DNA of 64,000 bases from Fischerella sp. CENA71. Its GTDB lineage: Bacteria; Cyanobacteriota; Cyanobacteriia; Cyanobacteriales; Nostocaceae. Of this stretch, positions 49,213 through 59,504 are shown piece after piece. Location of the stretch: positions 1 through 64,000 of the forward strand of contig JANBVI010000005.1 in NCBI GenBank assembly GCA_024239075.1, written 5' to 3'. Made by a program: the position numbers and the translations under genes. Below the pieces are notes generated by a model. The model searched no databases. It saw only the letters and a program-made list of their open reading frames with translations, and was not told where the DNA came from. Within the stretch, counting starts at the first letter, position 1; each line of letters begins with the position of its first letter.

Positions 49213-49336
49213 GGAAAAGTAGGTCAGGGAAAAAGCGGTTGAATTCAATCAAAATACCTGCTGTAATGAACAGCCAGATCGTGGTGATTACAGGTGCTGT
49301 GCTAAGAAACTTAAAGAAAGGGCTTTGATTATCCAT
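49199..49336 (-). CDS. psaJ: photosystem I subunit IX (canonical)
   Basis: A 45-residue single-helix PSI subunit: [20 protein letters not shown], then [20 protein letters not shown] and FHPLP at the end. It contacts PsaF at the edge of the PSI core and binds chlorophyll and carotenoid. GGAG lies 8 bases upstream of the ATG. psaF ends 37 bases upstream on the same strand, the standard psaF-psaJ operon. A terminator overlaps its end. A divergent paralog lies at 2904-3053. Confidence 0.97.
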   Translation of the reverse strand: MDNQSPFFKFLSTAPVITTIWLFITAGILIEFNRFFPDLLFHPLP

Positions 49337-49373
49337 GAATTAATCTCCAAAACGGTGAATGAATCAAGCAATA

Positions 49374-49871
49374 CTAGCGTGGTGAAATGGGGATTTCTTC
49401 ATCCTTGGCTGTTAATTCACCAGAAAGCAATTCTTTAATTGCTGCTGCTGGCCAAGCAAAGCCGGATAACATGATAGGCAGTGCCAAAGGAACGTCGATT
49501 TGAATTTCCTTCTGTTCGACGTCGCCTCCTTGCTTTTTGATTGTTTGCAAGTAAGCACGACCAACCCAGCCAATCCAACCAGCAATATACAAAAAGAGAA
49601 TGCTGGGAATCAAGAAGTCACCAGCGCGATCTAAACGACCATCAACAATCAAGTGAGGTAAACCTTCTGGTCCACACAGCGCCTGAGAATATCGCTCGAA
49701 TCGCTTTTGACCAGATTCGGGGTCAGCAGTAGTATTGCGAGCAACTTGGGCGCGCTGGGCAAAGGCAGAAGATTCACTACAAGGTACGAGGTCGGCTCCC
49801 AACGCATTAGCGGCAGGAGCAAAGTTAAACCAAAGACAAATCGCTAAAATCAAAGCAAACAAGCGTCGCAT
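49374..49871 (-). CDS. psaF: photosystem I subunit III
   Basis: A 165-residue PSI subunit with a cleavable signal ([20 protein letters not shown], cut near ANALG). The mature lumenal part has [17 protein letters not shown] and a second conserved Cys in [18 protein letters not shown]. One membrane helix ([19 protein letters not shown]) and a hydrophobic C-terminal hairpin follow. The frame opens at 49952, but AAAGGAA lies 8 bases before ATG 49871, which fixes the start. It is co-transcribed with psaJ. Confidence 0.97.
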   Translation of the reverse strand: MRRLFALILAICLWFNFAPAANALGADLVPCSESSAFAQRAQVARNTTADPESGQKRFERYSQALCGPEGLPHLIVDGRLDRAGDFLIPSILFLYIAGWIGWVGRAYLQTIKKQGGDVEQKEIQIDVPLALPIMLSGFAWPAAAIKELLSGELTAKDEEIPISPR

Positions 49872-50417
49872 GGAATTGTTTCCTTTCATGACGAAACAAA
49901 ATCTTAGATATTGTACAAAACGAAGCGGCTTGTACAATTTTGATTTGCACAACTATTACATCATTTTGAACTCTCCTGGATCTGAAAAAACCAGGATGTT
50001 GTTGGCGTTCGTTTTCCCACAAGGTACGGATATTGTGATGTGCGGCTTAAGCTACACTACACAATATTTCTTCTACCCCAAAGGAGTTTGACTGGCTCAA
50101 TCAGTCTTTTCCACCCTAACCCTAAAGGATTTTGTGGCTACCTTAGTATGTAGAAGCATGTTCACTTTTAATGACCAGGAGAAATTTAATATTTCTTATC
50201 TGGTCTTTATGTGAAATTGTGGAGTTTAAATCCACAATCGAAAAAGGATAAACAGGGGTTTTGACAGGTACGAATCTGACAAAATTTCCTATTTTTCCTA
50301 TTATTTTGATAGGTTTTGAGTCTATGGCAATCATACTCTTGCCTGTGAACCGAGTAAAGTTGAAGTCAATAAAAGTTAAAGTTTCTCAAACTAGTATTTA
50401 TTAGGCATAACCCAGTG
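49872..50417. other. divergent spacer between psaF and tsaD
   Basis: About 550 bases carrying the psaF and tsaD promoters. AATATTT/AATATTC-rich and TTTATGTGAAATT-type stretches occur but no clear operator. I see no gene and no RNA I can name. tsaD has no strong ribosome binding site. Confidence 0.4.
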
Positions 50418-51455
50418 ATGGCAAGCGTTTTAGCTATAGAAACCAGCTGTGATGAAACTGCTGTAGCAATTGTTAACAATCGTCAAGTAATAAGTAATAT
50501 TGTTACGTCTCAAATTCCTGTGCACAGTCAATATGGTGGTGTAGTGCCAGAAGTGGCTTCCAGACAGCATTTAGAAATTATTAATGTAGCGATCGCTCAA
50601 GCTCTAGAACAAGCCCAGCTCGATTGGGAAGGGATAGACGGGATCGCCGCCACCTGTGCGCCTGGGCTAATAGGAGCGCTGCTGGTGGGGTTAACTGCTG
50701 CCAAAACCTTAGCGATGTTACATAACAAACCATTTTTGGGCGTCCATCATTTGGAAGGTCATATTTACGCCACTTATCTCAGCGAACCAAGCCTAGAGCC
50801 TCCTTTTTTAAGCTTGTTAGTTTCCGGAGGACACACAAGCTTGATCTACGTCAAAGATTGTGGCGTGTACGAAACTCTAGGCGAAACCCGTGATGATGCT
50901 GCTGGTGAAGCTTTTGATAAAGTCGCCCGCCTTTTAAAGCTGGGATATCCTGGTGGTCCAGTCATAGATAAGCTAGCGCAACAAGGAAATTCCCAAGCCT
51001 TTAACCTGCCAGAAGGCAGAGTTTCTTTACCAAATGGTGGGTATCATCCCTATGATGCAAGTTTTAGTGGCTTAAAAACAGCAGTGCTGCGACTAGTACA
51101 GCAGTTTGAGAAACAAGAGCAACCAGTACCAGTAGCAGATATTGCAGCCAGTTTTCAAGATACAGTCGCGCGATCGCTCACGAAAAGAGCCATAGCTTGT
51201 GCGATCAACTACGGCCTCAATACAATCGCCGTCGGTGGTGGTGTCGCAGCTAACAGTGGGTTAAGACAACGTTTACAAGCCGCAGCCGCAGAACACAATC
51301 TCAGGGTTTTATTTCCTCCCCTGAAATATTGCACCGACAACGCCGCTATGATTGGTTGTGCCGCCTCTGATCATTTAAGCCGGGGTCACATCTCACCTTT
51401 AACTCTTGGTGTTCAGTCTCGCCTCGGATTAACACAGGTGATGGAGTTGTATTGA
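50418..51455 (+). CDS. tsaD: tRNA t6A threonylcarbamoyltransferase subunit TsaD
   Basis: A 345-residue ASKHA-family protein that transfers the threonylcarbamoyl group to A37 of tRNAs reading ANN codons. Signatures are [35 protein letters not shown], the metal-binding [24 protein letters not shown] and [16 protein letters not shown] directly before the ATG is an alternative start. tsaC, which makes the activated intermediate, lies at 57865-58452; tsaB and tsaE are not in this window. Confidence 0.97.
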   Translation: MASVLAIETSCDETAVAIVNNRQVISNIVTSQIPVHSQYGGVVPEVASRQHLEIINVAIAQALEQAQLDWEGIDGIAATCAPGLIGALLVGLTAAKTLAMLHNKPFLGVHHLEGHIYATYLSEPSLEPPFLSLLVSGGHTSLIYVKDCGVYETLGETRDDAAGEAFDKVARLLKLGYPGGPVIDKLAQQGNSQAFNLPEGRVSLPNGGYHPYDASFSGLKTAVLRLVQQFEKQEQPVPVADIAASFQDTVARSLTKRAIACAINYGLNTIAVGGGVAANSGLRQRLQAAAAEHNLRVLFPPLKYCTDNAAMIGCAASDHLSRGHISPLTLGVQSRLGLTQVMELY

Positions 51456-51569
51456 GGCTAGGGATCGGGGAATGGGATGAAGACACGGTGACGTCAAGAC
51501 TCAGTGACGCAGAGAATCTATCAAAAATGTTCCCCGTGTCACCGTGTCACCGTGTCCCCTTTCCCGTCC
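51456..51569. repeat. composite dispersed repeat between convergent genes
   Basis: A G-rich arm (AGGGATCGGGGAATGGG) and GACACGGTGACG unit, the core GCAGAGAATCTATCAAAAATG, then CCCGTGTCACCGTGTCACCG and C-rich ends. The core matches that at 19849-20041. It lies between tsaD and the alpha/beta hydrolase gene. Confidence 0.8.
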
Positions 51570-52502
51570 TTAGTCTCTAACCCCTATTTCCGAGTGTTGA
51601 AAAACAATTGAGCGGATATGGTCAGCAACCGCATCTGGTTGCTCTAACATAGCTAGATGCCCACAATTGGGAATTTCGATCACATTGTTACCACTGTATT
51701 GAAACAACGGATGAAAACTTGCTAAATGATGGACATATTTAGGTTCCATTACCTTATCTTGAGCACCCGCAAGAAAATAAATTGGCTGTTTTAGTTGGGA
51801 TACCAGCTGAGGTAAACGATTAATTTCATCCTCTGTAGTAGAATCTAACAATGCTCCTAAAGCTGCTTCTGGATCGGCGCTAATAAAATCAATGATCCGT
51901 TGACGGGCCCAATAACGTTCTAAGGGACGCACCACACTAGCTCTAGTAAACAGTAAATCAATTAAAGGTACTTGACTAAGCCATCGAGGACGAATTTGTA
52001 AAAATCGTTGACCTGCTAAACGAAACTGCTCAAAGGCTTCTTTGAGATAAATCCCACCACCAGAATTGATACAGATCACTCCTCGAATGCGATCAGGTTT
52101 TTTAGCTGTTCCCCAGAGAGCGATAGTACCCCCCAAGGAATGACCAACAAGCCAGGCACTGCCAATATTTAGCTGTTCCAACAGAACTGTTAAATCCTTT
52201 GCATAGGCGGCTGGCGTGTAAAGGGACTCAAATGGATTAACAAAGTCACTGCGGTGAATAGAACCCACCTCAAAAGAAACTCCCTGATGAATAAAATCAG
52301 TGTATTTCTGAGACTGGGATTCGCCAAAACCTCTCAAATCGTAAGATAGACACTGAAAATCATCTGACAAGCGAGAAATCACAGGTTGCCAATAGCCACG
52401 ACTATTAAGCCAACCGTGAACAAATACCAAAGTATGGGGATAGGACGTGGGAACTGTAAGTTCGTATGCGTGTGGAACGCCCAAGATTTCTATGGTAGCC
52501 AT
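51570..52502 (-). CDS. alpha/beta hydrolase
   Basis: A 310-residue alpha/beta-hydrolase-fold protein. The oxyanion region is HTLVFVHGWLNSRGYW, the nucleophile elbow is WLVGHSLGGTIAL (GHSLGG, Ser), the acid is probably Asp in YFLAGAQDKVMEP and the catalytic His lies in IPNCGHLAMLEQPDAV. The cap region is large (about residues 150-220). The substrate is unknown; it could be an esterase or a lipase-like enzyme. No signal peptide is seen. It is convergent with tsaD. Confidence 0.88.
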   Translation of the reverse strand: MATIEILGVPHAYELTVPTSYPHTLVFVHGWLNSRGYWQPVISRLSDDFQCLSYDLRGFGESQSQKYTDFIHQGVSFEVGSIHRSDFVNPFESLYTPAAYAKDLTVLLEQLNIGSAWLVGHSLGGTIALWGTAKKPDRIRGVICINSGGGIYLKEAFEQFRLAGQRFLQIRPRWLSQVPLIDLLFTRASVVRPLERYWARQRIIDFISADPEAALGALLDSTTEDEINRLPQLVSQLKQPIYFLAGAQDKVMEPKYVHHLASFHPLFQYSGNNVIEIPNCGHLAMLEQPDAVADHIRSIVFQHSEIGVRD

Positions 52503-52545
52503 ACTTCTATCGTACTCCGAAGAGTGAGTACGACTTAGTCATTCG

Positions 52546-52604
52546 ATTTTAGATTTTAGATTTTGGATTTTGGATTTTGGATTTTGGATTTTGGATTTTG
52601 GATT
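52546..52604. repeat. heptanucleotide tandem repeat (TTTTGGA)
   Basis: About eight consecutive TTTTGGA or TTTTAGA units upstream of the hydrolase gene. The same unit occurs at 8851-8881. A CAAATGAC/CTAATGAC array follows at 52683-52715, upstream of the ACT-domain gene end. Confidence 0.88.
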
Positions 52605-52721
52605 GACCTCCAGGATTTATCCGCTTCCTTGTACCCTGCTCGGAATTTTTGGTCAAAAATCAAAATTCAAAAAACTAAAACAAATGACAAATGACCAATG
52701 ACTAATGACTAATGACGTTTT

Positions 52722-53441
52722 TCACTTGCTCAACAATCTCTGTCGCACGCCTTCAGCAATTTTGTGACCCAAGTATTCTGGAATGAGACTTTCATTGGGC
52801 CCTAACAAGTAGAGAATCAAGCGCGTACGTCCACGCCATACTAACAAGTTGGCATTCACAACCAAAAGGTCTTCCTGCCAAATAGCATACATCGCTTTAT
52901 AAAATAATCCCGGTTGGTTATCAGCCTCTATTACTAAAGCTGGAAGATGAAAGACTGGATCAACATAAAATTCTGTTTGTACCTGCTCTAAACTAACATC
53001 GAGATTAAATTCTACTGCCAGCATTTCTTCTACTTCAAATCGCCCTGCTAAAGCCTCTCGAATAGCACGACAAACATTTTCAGATGTTTTTTCGCTCAGA
53101 GCTTTACTACCACGGGAAACCAGTAGTTTGATAAATACTAGCATCGGCGATTTCATCTGACCGTATAAGCTTAAACCGTGAATCGTTAGCCCATAAGCTG
53201 CTAGTACACCAAATATATCGCTCAACAGAAACGATTGGTTACGGTAAGCGAAATGCAAGGCACTTTTGCTACCTTCTGGCTTCAACTCAATAACCGCGCG
53301 TCTGCTTTTATAGAGGCGATAAGCCAATCGCAAATTTTGCAGCTGAATTTCACTGCTGACAAATTGTTCATAAAACTGAGGAAATGCGCGGTTAAAGCGC
53401 TTTAGGAGTTCCAGTGTCGAAGATTTTAAACCAGAAGCCAT
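52722..53441 (-). CDS. ACT-domain-like protein
   Basis: A 239-residue soluble protein. Residues about 55-110 and 165-235 resemble ACT domains, the second with LVIEADNQPGLFYKAMYAIW and VVNANLLVWRGRTRLILYLL, like the C-terminal ACT region of PII uridylyltransferase. No nucleotidyltransferase or HD domain is present, so it is a stand-alone ligand-sensing protein, perhaps for amino acids. That is family inference; the ligand is unknown. Its stop lies just after a heptamer array. Confidence 0.72.
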   Translation of the reverse strand: MASGLKSSTLELLKRFNRAFPQFYEQFVSSEIQLQNLRLAYRLYKSRRAVIELKPEGSKSALHFAYRNQSFLLSDIFGVLAAYGLTIHGLSLYGQMKSPMLVFIKLLVSRGSKALSEKTSENVCRAIREALAGRFEVEEMLAVEFNLDVSLEQVQTEFYVDPVFHLPALVIEADNQPGLFYKAMYAIWQEDLLVVNANLLVWRGRTRLILYLLGPNESLIPEYLGHKIAEGVRQRLLSK

Positions 53442-54374
<933 letters not shown>

Positions 54375-54579
54375 TTAGTCAATAAGAAGCTTGCGCTGTC
54401 TACTTGCGGCAGCGCTAAGAGTATTGTCACTTGACATATGGACAAGTTTCTTATAAATTTATTTAGTGTTTGCATAAAAGTAAATGTACATAGTACAAAG
54501 CTGTAGGGTAAATGTCCACAATTTGGTCTATGTTTTACTTTAATGCGCTCAAATGTGATAAAGTACTATAAGAAATCAA

Positions 54580-54653
54580 CGGGATGTAGCGCAGCTTGGT
54601 AGCGCGCCTGCTTTGGGAGCAGGATGCCGCAGGTTCAAATCCTGTCATCCCGA
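54580..54653 (+). tRNA. tRNA-Pro(UGG)
   Basis: A 74-base cloverleaf. The 7-base-pair acceptor stem is CGGGATG/CATCCCG with discriminator A. The anticodon stem CCTGC/GCAGG encloses the loop TTTGGGA, giving anticodon TGG. The T loop is TTCAAAT between stem arms CAGG/CCTG. No CCA is encoded. A possible promoter upstream is TTTACT (54534-54539), 17 bases, GATAAA (54557-54562). Confidence 0.97.
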
Positions 54654-55919
54654 TTTAAAATTATTAGTTATTTACTCCTAAAGTAATAAATTGTTGCTGG
54701 GCCATTTATGAAATGGCTTTGTGTAAAGTTATAGAATTTTTAAGCGCCAAGATACACCGTGTTCTTTTTGGCGCATTATTGTTTGTGGTTTTGCCCAACA
54801 TCCTGCCCGAAAATAAGTTAGTGGCTCATAGCTCAAGTCAGATCAAAGCCTACTAAGCTATCTTTATAACTTATTGCAATGGAATTCTTAACATCAACTG
54901 TATTGAGTTTTGTAAGCGCAGAGCGTAGGCTACCCCAACAAAAATCAAATAGGAATCCCATTTTAAGGATTAAGAAGAGAAATCTAAACACACTTATAGT
55001 AAGTAGTTACTCAAAATTAATTACATAGTTTTGTCCAAATTCTCTGAGTATTTTTTCCAGAGATTCAACAAACGTTTGCCAGCTAGAATAAGCATCGAGC
55101 TCAATCCATTGATATTTAATTTTGCCGTACCTGATGATGTCGGCTCTGGCGATATATACGTTCTAGTAGTTTCAAAGAAAGAGGGTTTATTTCTCTGATG
55201 AAGAACATCTAAAACCTTAATTTTTATGCAAATTTAACTTTAATTATATTCTATCAGTTGTTTGTGTAATTAATTCTGCTTAGTTACTTAATTATTGAGC
55301 TATGTTGATAGTTATACTAAGTAAAGATTGCGATCGCAATCTCTAACCTCATCTATCATCTATTACCTCCAACTTTGGTTTGTTAAATATTATTCTTCCA
55401 GACCTAGACATACAAACATCGAGCGTTTGGCTTTTCTCATAAATAAACAAAAATTGACTATATTTTAATCTGAGAAATTTCAAAAAAAATAAGTAATTAT
55501 ATTTGCACTTTCTTTGCTTATTTTCTCGGAAAAAGAAAACTTTGTAATTTTGCTACTAGCTTGGTTTTGAGATAGAAACAACAAATTGAATTTATTTGAG
55601 GATATGTGTAAATTAAGGCAATCATTTTATGTGGTAGATGGAACGAATGGCTAGGATGTGGCGTCAACAATGGCATAGTAAAGGCAATAAAATGGCATTT
55701 GTCGCCTTCACGAGCGGAAAAGTTTTCGTCTTTTGAAAGCAACATATAGCAGGCATCTATCTACCTTACTTTGCTGTTTGTCAATCTTTAGGCAAAATTG
55801 ACAAATAAACAACTGCACAATCCACTAGCAAAACGGATACCATAACGGAAACTAGTTGGTTCTGTGCGAATATAACTATTCCTTTGATTTGATTAAAAAT
55901 ATTGATGCTAGGAGAAGTC
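54654..55919. other. long spacer after tRNA-Pro
   Basis: About 1.27 kb with no intact gene. GCCATTT-ATG-AAATGGC-TTT at 54701-54720 may terminate the tRNA transcript. A second hairpin, GCGCCAA...TTGGCGC, lies at 54744-54774. A minus-strand protein remnant occupies 55007-55162. The rest is AT-rich with a HIP1-like GCGATCGC near 55331. GGAGAAG at 55911-55917 is the tic22 ribosome binding site. Confidence 0.5.
55007..55162 (-). pseudogene. C-terminal remnant, probably of a transposase
   Basis: The minus strand has an open stretch of 51 codons ending in TAA at 55007-55009, preceded by an in-frame TAG and with no start. It reads NVYIARADIIRYGKIKYQWI and then SLEKILREFGQNYVINFE. The composition is protein-like and the ending looks like the tail of a transposase from memory, but I cannot name the family. 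It is the only remaining piece. Confidence 0.4.
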
Positions 55920-56747
55920 ATGAAATCATTGGTTCGCTGGGGTACAACATTAGGTTTAGTGGGGAGTACTCTGCTGGCAACAGTTTTTAGCGGAAATGCC
56001 CCAGTACTAGCATTACCAGAACAACAAATAGCAGAAAAACTGAATGAAGTACCTGTTTTTCTTCTTACTAACCCTCAAGGTGTACCCCTAACTCGCACTC
56101 TACCTGCTGCCCAAAATGGACAAAAAAGTACTACGGTGGCAGATGTTTTTATGAACGGACAGGAAGCACAGGCTTTTTTAGAAGAACTGCGGAAACAAAA
56201 AGACCCGAAGATTGTGGATATGGTGAAAACCCTGCAAGTAAAACCAGTACCAATGGGGATTATTTATAAAAAGCTGCAAGAAGATAAAAATAAACCAGAC
56301 CGTGTTTTATTTGCCCTGCAACCTGGACAAAAAGATCGTCAAGCAGCAGAAACACTACTACGTCAAAAAGGTCAACAGGTCAAACAGTTAGTTGTACCTG
56401 TGTTTATTGTCCAATCGCCAGATAAAGGATACGTTGCAGTCAAGCGGCGTTCTAATAATCAGGAAATTGTGCCTCTGTTTCTCAGTCAAAAGGACGCCCA
56501 AGGTCTATTAGATCAGATTAAGAAAAATATTCCCAAAGCCGAAATTCAAGTAGTTGATATTGAAGGCGTCATCCAAACGTTACAGCAAAAAAATGATGAG
56601 TGGTTGAAGCAAGTTACTCTAGTACCGTCTTCTGATAGCTTAGAATATATCAGCAAGCAGCCAAGGACTAATCCACCTAACACAGCTGCTACACCAGCTA
56701 TCAAGCCCAATCCTGCTGCTACAATACCCACTCAACCGAAAAAATAA
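55920..56747 (+). CDS. Tic22-family periplasmic protein
   Basis: A 275-residue protein with a cleavable signal (SLVRWGTTLGLVGSTLLATV) and the Tic22 pattern: KLNEVPVFLLTNPQGVPLTR, VADVFMNGQEAQAFLEELRK, VPVFIVQSP and PLFLSQKDAQGLLDQIKKNI. The cyanobacterial homolog in Anabaena is a periplasmic/thylakoid factor that helps outer-membrane biogenesis with Omp85. The Pro/Asn/Thr-rich tail is probably disordered. ATG 55920 has GGAGAAG upstream, so I chose it over codons at 55902. Confidence 0.92.
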   Translation: MKSLVRWGTTLGLVGSTLLATVFSGNAPVLALPEQQIAEKLNEVPVFLLTNPQGVPLTRTLPAAQNGQKSTTVADVFMNGQEAQAFLEELRKQKDPKIVDMVKTLQVKPVPMGIIYKKLQEDKNKPDRVLFALQPGQKDRQAAETLLRQKGQQVKQLVVPVFIVQSPDKGYVAVKRRSNNQEIVPLFLSQKDAQGLLDQIKKNIPKAEIQVVDIEGVIQTLQQKNDEWLKQVTLVPSSDSLEYISKQPRTNPPNTAATPAIKPNPAATIPTQPKK

Positions 56748-56749
56748 GT

Positions 56750-56893
56750 AGCCTATCAGTTATCAGTAAACAGTGAACAGTTATCAGTTATGAGATTGAT
56801 ATTATTCCCATACATTAAACTTCGTAGTATTAGTCGGGAAAAAAGACAGTTCAGTTAACTGATAACTGATAACTGATAACTGATAACTGTTCA
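56750..56893. repeat. GATAACT heptamer repeats in inverted arrangement
   Basis: CAGTTATCAGT-type units (56756-56790) are answered by four or five GATAACT units at 56861-56888. The array ends 7 bases before the prmC start, so prmC has no normal ribosome binding site. Confidence 0.8.
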
Positions 56894-56895
56894 TC

Positions 56896-57810
56896 ATGGC
56901 AGAGCAACAAACAAAAGAAATTTCTGGTTTGCAACTTTGGGAATGGCGTCAAGCAGCGATCGCAGCCTCGATTGCTGCTGATGTATCACCTGCTGAAGTA
57001 GACTGGCTATTACAAGAAATAGCTGGCTTAGATCGTTTGGCGCTACGTTTGGAGTCATTTAAAGAGCGATCGCATATCCAGTTACAGCTATCCTTAGAAG
57101 AACTAGAAATTTTGTGGCAAAAACGATTAAAAGAACGCCTGCCAGTACAATACATTGCAGGAGTTACACCTTGGCGACAATTTCAAATTACAGTTTCTCC
57201 TGCGGTTTTAATTCCTAGACCAGAAACTGAATGCTTAATTGATATTGCTGTTGCAGCAGTAGCCAAGAGTCAGGAAAATATCAGCCTCCAACAAGGACAC
57301 TGGGTAGATTTAGGAACTGGTAGTGGAGCGATCGCCATTGGGCTAGCAGATGCTTTTCAGGAAGCAACAATTCACGCGGTTGACTACTCAGCACCAGCAA
57401 TCGCGATCGCTCAAATTAATGCCCAACATGCTGGATTAAGCGATCGCATCAACTTTTATCAGGGCTATTGGTGGGAACCACTGGAGTCTCGAAAAGGACA
57501 ATTCAGTGGAATGGTATCAAATCCGCCTTATATCCCTACCAGTACCGTGTCAACCCTGCAACCAGAAGTTGTCAACCATGAGCCACATTTAGCACTTGAT
57601 GGTGGTAAAGATGGTCTAGATTGTATCCGCTATTTAATCGAAACTTCCCCTAGTTATTTAAAATCAGGTGGAGTATGGCTGATAGAGATGATGGCCGGAC
57701 AAGCGGATGCAGTACGGGAGATGCTAAAAAATCAAGGTAGTTACTGCAATATTGAAATTTATGCTGATTTAGCTGGTATTGAACGCTTTGCCCGGGCGTA
57801 TAAATTATGA
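56896..57810 (+). CDS. prmC: release factor glutamine methyltransferase PrmC (HemK)
   Basis: A 304-residue SAM-dependent enzyme that methylates the GGQ glutamine of peptide-chain release factors. An N-terminal helical domain (residues 1-95) is followed by VQYIAGVTPWRQFQ, the SAM motif WVDLGTGSGAIAIGLA and the catalytic NPPYIP, then GKDGLDCIRYLI. No prfA gene is adjacent. It forms a co-directional group with tic22, tsaC and the kinase-like gene. Confidence 0.94.
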   Translation: MAEQQTKEISGLQLWEWRQAAIAASIAADVSPAEVDWLLQEIAGLDRLALRLESFKERSHIQLQLSLEELEILWQKRLKERLPVQYIAGVTPWRQFQITVSPAVLIPRPETECLIDIAVAAVAKSQENISLQQGHWVDLGTGSGAIAIGLADAFQEATIHAVDYSAPAIAIAQINAQHAGLSDRINFYQGYWWEPLESRKGQFSGMVSNPPYIPTSTVSTLQPEVVNHEPHLALDGGKDGLDCIRYLIETSPSYLKSGGVWLIEMMAGQADAVREMLKNQGSYCNIEIYADLAGIERFARAYKL

Positions 57811-57864
57811 GCAATGAAAAAAATTAATTTTTATAATTCATAATTTATAATTCATAATTTTGCA

Positions 57865-58452
57865 ATGGTACAAGTTTCTTTCGATACACTCGTCGCTGGT
57901 GTAAAAGCAGGTAAGTTAATCAGTTTCCCTACAGACACAGTTCCTGCTTTGGCAAGTTTACCAGAGCAGGCGGAACTGATTTTTCAAGCCAAACAACGCA
58001 CTCAAGATAAACCATTAATTTTAATGGCGGCTCATCCAGAAGCACTCTGGGCTTTTGTTAAAGGTAGTGAACAAGAGTATCAAATTTGGCAAGAAGTTGC
58101 TCAGAAATATTGGCCTGGGGCGCTGACTTTAGTTTTACCAGCCTCTACACAAGTGCCAAGAGTTATGAATCCTATAGATCCAACGACTATTGGTATTCGC
58201 GTTCCTGATTGTGCGAGCGCTCAAAAGATATTAGCACAAACAGGCCCTCTCGCTACTACTAGTGCTAACTTGTCAGGTCAGCCACCTTTGCAAACAATGG
58301 CAGAAATCGCAACCCAATTCCCCGAAGTTCTGGCTTTAGCTAATACAGAATATGAAAATAAAATACCAAGAAATGGAGTGCCTTCCACTGTTGCCAAATG
58401 GACTGGAATAAATTGGCAGATTTTACGACAAGGAGGAGTTAAGCTGGATTAA
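57865..58452 (+). CDS. tsaC: L-threonylcarbamoyladenylate synthase (Sua5/YrdC family)
   Basis: A 195-residue YrdC-domain protein that makes threonylcarbamoyl-AMP from Thr, bicarbonate and ATP for t6A synthesis. Signatures are ISFPTDTVPALASL, KQRTQDKPLILM, YWPGALTLVLPAS, TIGIRVPDC and LATTSANLSGQPP. It lacks the C-terminal Sua5 domain, so it is of the TsaC type. It begins 54 bases after prmC. tsaD is 6.4 kb upstream. Confidence 0.93.
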   Translation: MVQVSFDTLVAGVKAGKLISFPTDTVPALASLPEQAELIFQAKQRTQDKPLILMAAHPEALWAFVKGSEQEYQIWQEVAQKYWPGALTLVLPASTQVPRVMNPIDPTTIGIRVPDCASAQKILAQTGPLATTSANLSGQPPLQTMAEIATQFPEVLALANTEYENKIPRNGVPSTVAKWTGINWQILRQGGVKLD

Positions 58453-58454
58453 AT

Positions 58455-58515
58455 CAATGATCAGTTATCAGTTATCAGTGATTAAGCTTGTTAACTGATA
58501 ACTGAGTAAATGATA
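58455..58515. repeat. GATAACT heptamer repeat, inverted arms
   Basis: ATCAGTTATCAGTTATCAGTG is answered by TTAACTGATAACTG across AAGCTTG. It lies between tsaC and the kinase-like gene and belongs to the same family as 56750-56893 and 59454-59504. Confidence 0.75.
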
Positions 58516-58545
58516 ACTGTTAAAAATTTGATATTTGCCGAATGT

Positions 58546-59448
58546 ATGAATTGGAGTAACTGGGTAGACCTCGGAGCCGGACTTTTATTAGGATTGGGTA
58601 TTAGTAGATTATTGGCACGTAGAAATAGGCCATCTAATTCATCCCCAGTACTACCAACAGAAACACAAGATGTTGTGAAACTCCAACAACAGATTAAACA
58701 CACTCAACTGGCGTATGAAATGGCGCGAGAAATGAGCCAGTTTAAAGCGGGGTATTTGGCGAGAACTACCCACGTATTGCGATCGCCAATCAATGGTTTA
58801 ATTGGTTTACAGCAATTAATTTTGGCAAATTTGTGTGAAGATCCAGAAGAAGAACGAGAATTTATCAAGCAAGCTCATGATCGAACGCTCAAGTTACTGA
58901 ATTTAATTGATGAAATTCTCACTGTTGCCAGATTAGAACATGGTACAAATAAACTAGACATGCAACCGCGATCGCTCACTGAACTGTTGCAGGAAGTTTA
59001 TGATTTAACTTACATGCTGGCGGAAAATCGCAATTTTCCTTTCAAAGTTTCATTACCAGAATCGGATTGGAAAGTAGTTGTAGATTCTCGTTGGATCAAA
59101 CAAGTATTAATCAATTTAATCGAAACTGCGATCGCTCAGATAGAGGAAGGTAGTATTTATATTTCTGCCCAAGCTTCATCTACAGATAATCTTGTTTATA
59201 TTTGGCTAGATGTGCCTAAAGAGGCTATTTTACACAGTGAGCCAATAGATTTAATTTCATCTAACAATCAGGTTGCTGGAAATGACGAAAATAATATTAA
59301 TTTCGATCCAGGAATGAAGTTTTTACTAAATCAGACTATTCTAGAAGTGATGAAGGGAAACTTAGAAATTGTCCCATTTCCTCCAACAACCGAACAAGCT
59401 GAATACATGGCTAGACTGCAAATAACCATTCCTCAATTGATCAGTTAA
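58546..59448 (+). CDS. degenerate sensor histidine kinase
   Basis: A 300-residue protein. A short N-terminal membrane helix (WVDLGAGLLLGLGISRLLA) is followed by a coiled stretch and a HisKA domain with H76 in RTTHVLRSPINGLIGL, a recognisable H-box. The following ATPase-like region has WIKQVLINLIETAIAQI, an N-box remnant in which the usual second Asn is absent, and no DxGxG or GxG ATP-lid motifs can be found. It therefore probably cannot bind ATP normally. It may be a scaffold or phosphotransfer partner, or may be decaying. I chose ATG 58546 over 58510, which lies in the repeat. No response regulator is adjacent. Confidence 0.78.
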   Translation: MNWSNWVDLGAGLLLGLGISRLLARRNRPSNSSPVLPTETQDVVKLQQQIKHTQLAYEMAREMSQFKAGYLARTTHVLRSPINGLIGLQQLILANLCEDPEEEREFIKQAHDRTLKLLNLIDEILTVARLEHGTNKLDMQPRSLTELLQEVYDLTYMLAENRNFPFKVSLPESDWKVVVDSRWIKQVLINLIETAIAQIEEGSIYISAQASSTDNLVYIWLDVPKEAILHSEPIDLISSNNQVAGNDENNINFDPGMKFLLNQTILEVMKGNLEIVPFPPTTEQAEYMARLQITIPQLIS

Positions 59449-59453
59449 CAGTT

Positions 59454-59504
59454 ATCAGTTAACAGTTATCAGACAAATCTGCTCACTGATAACTGTTAAC
59501 TGAT
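59454..59504. terminator. 19-base-pair perfect hairpin between convergent genes
   Basis: ATCAGTTAACAGTTATCAG (59454-59472) and CTGATAACTGTTAACTGAT (59486-59504) are perfect reverse complements with a 13-base loop. The hairpin starts 5 bases after the kinase-like stop and ends on the first base of the GNAT stop. It is built from the GATAACT heptamer family and should fold equally in both transcripts. Confidence 0.75.

Noticed and set aside
55518-55745. A 75-codon minus-strand frame upstream of tic22
   Set aside because: The composition is irregular and it has no ribosome binding site or recognisable feature.
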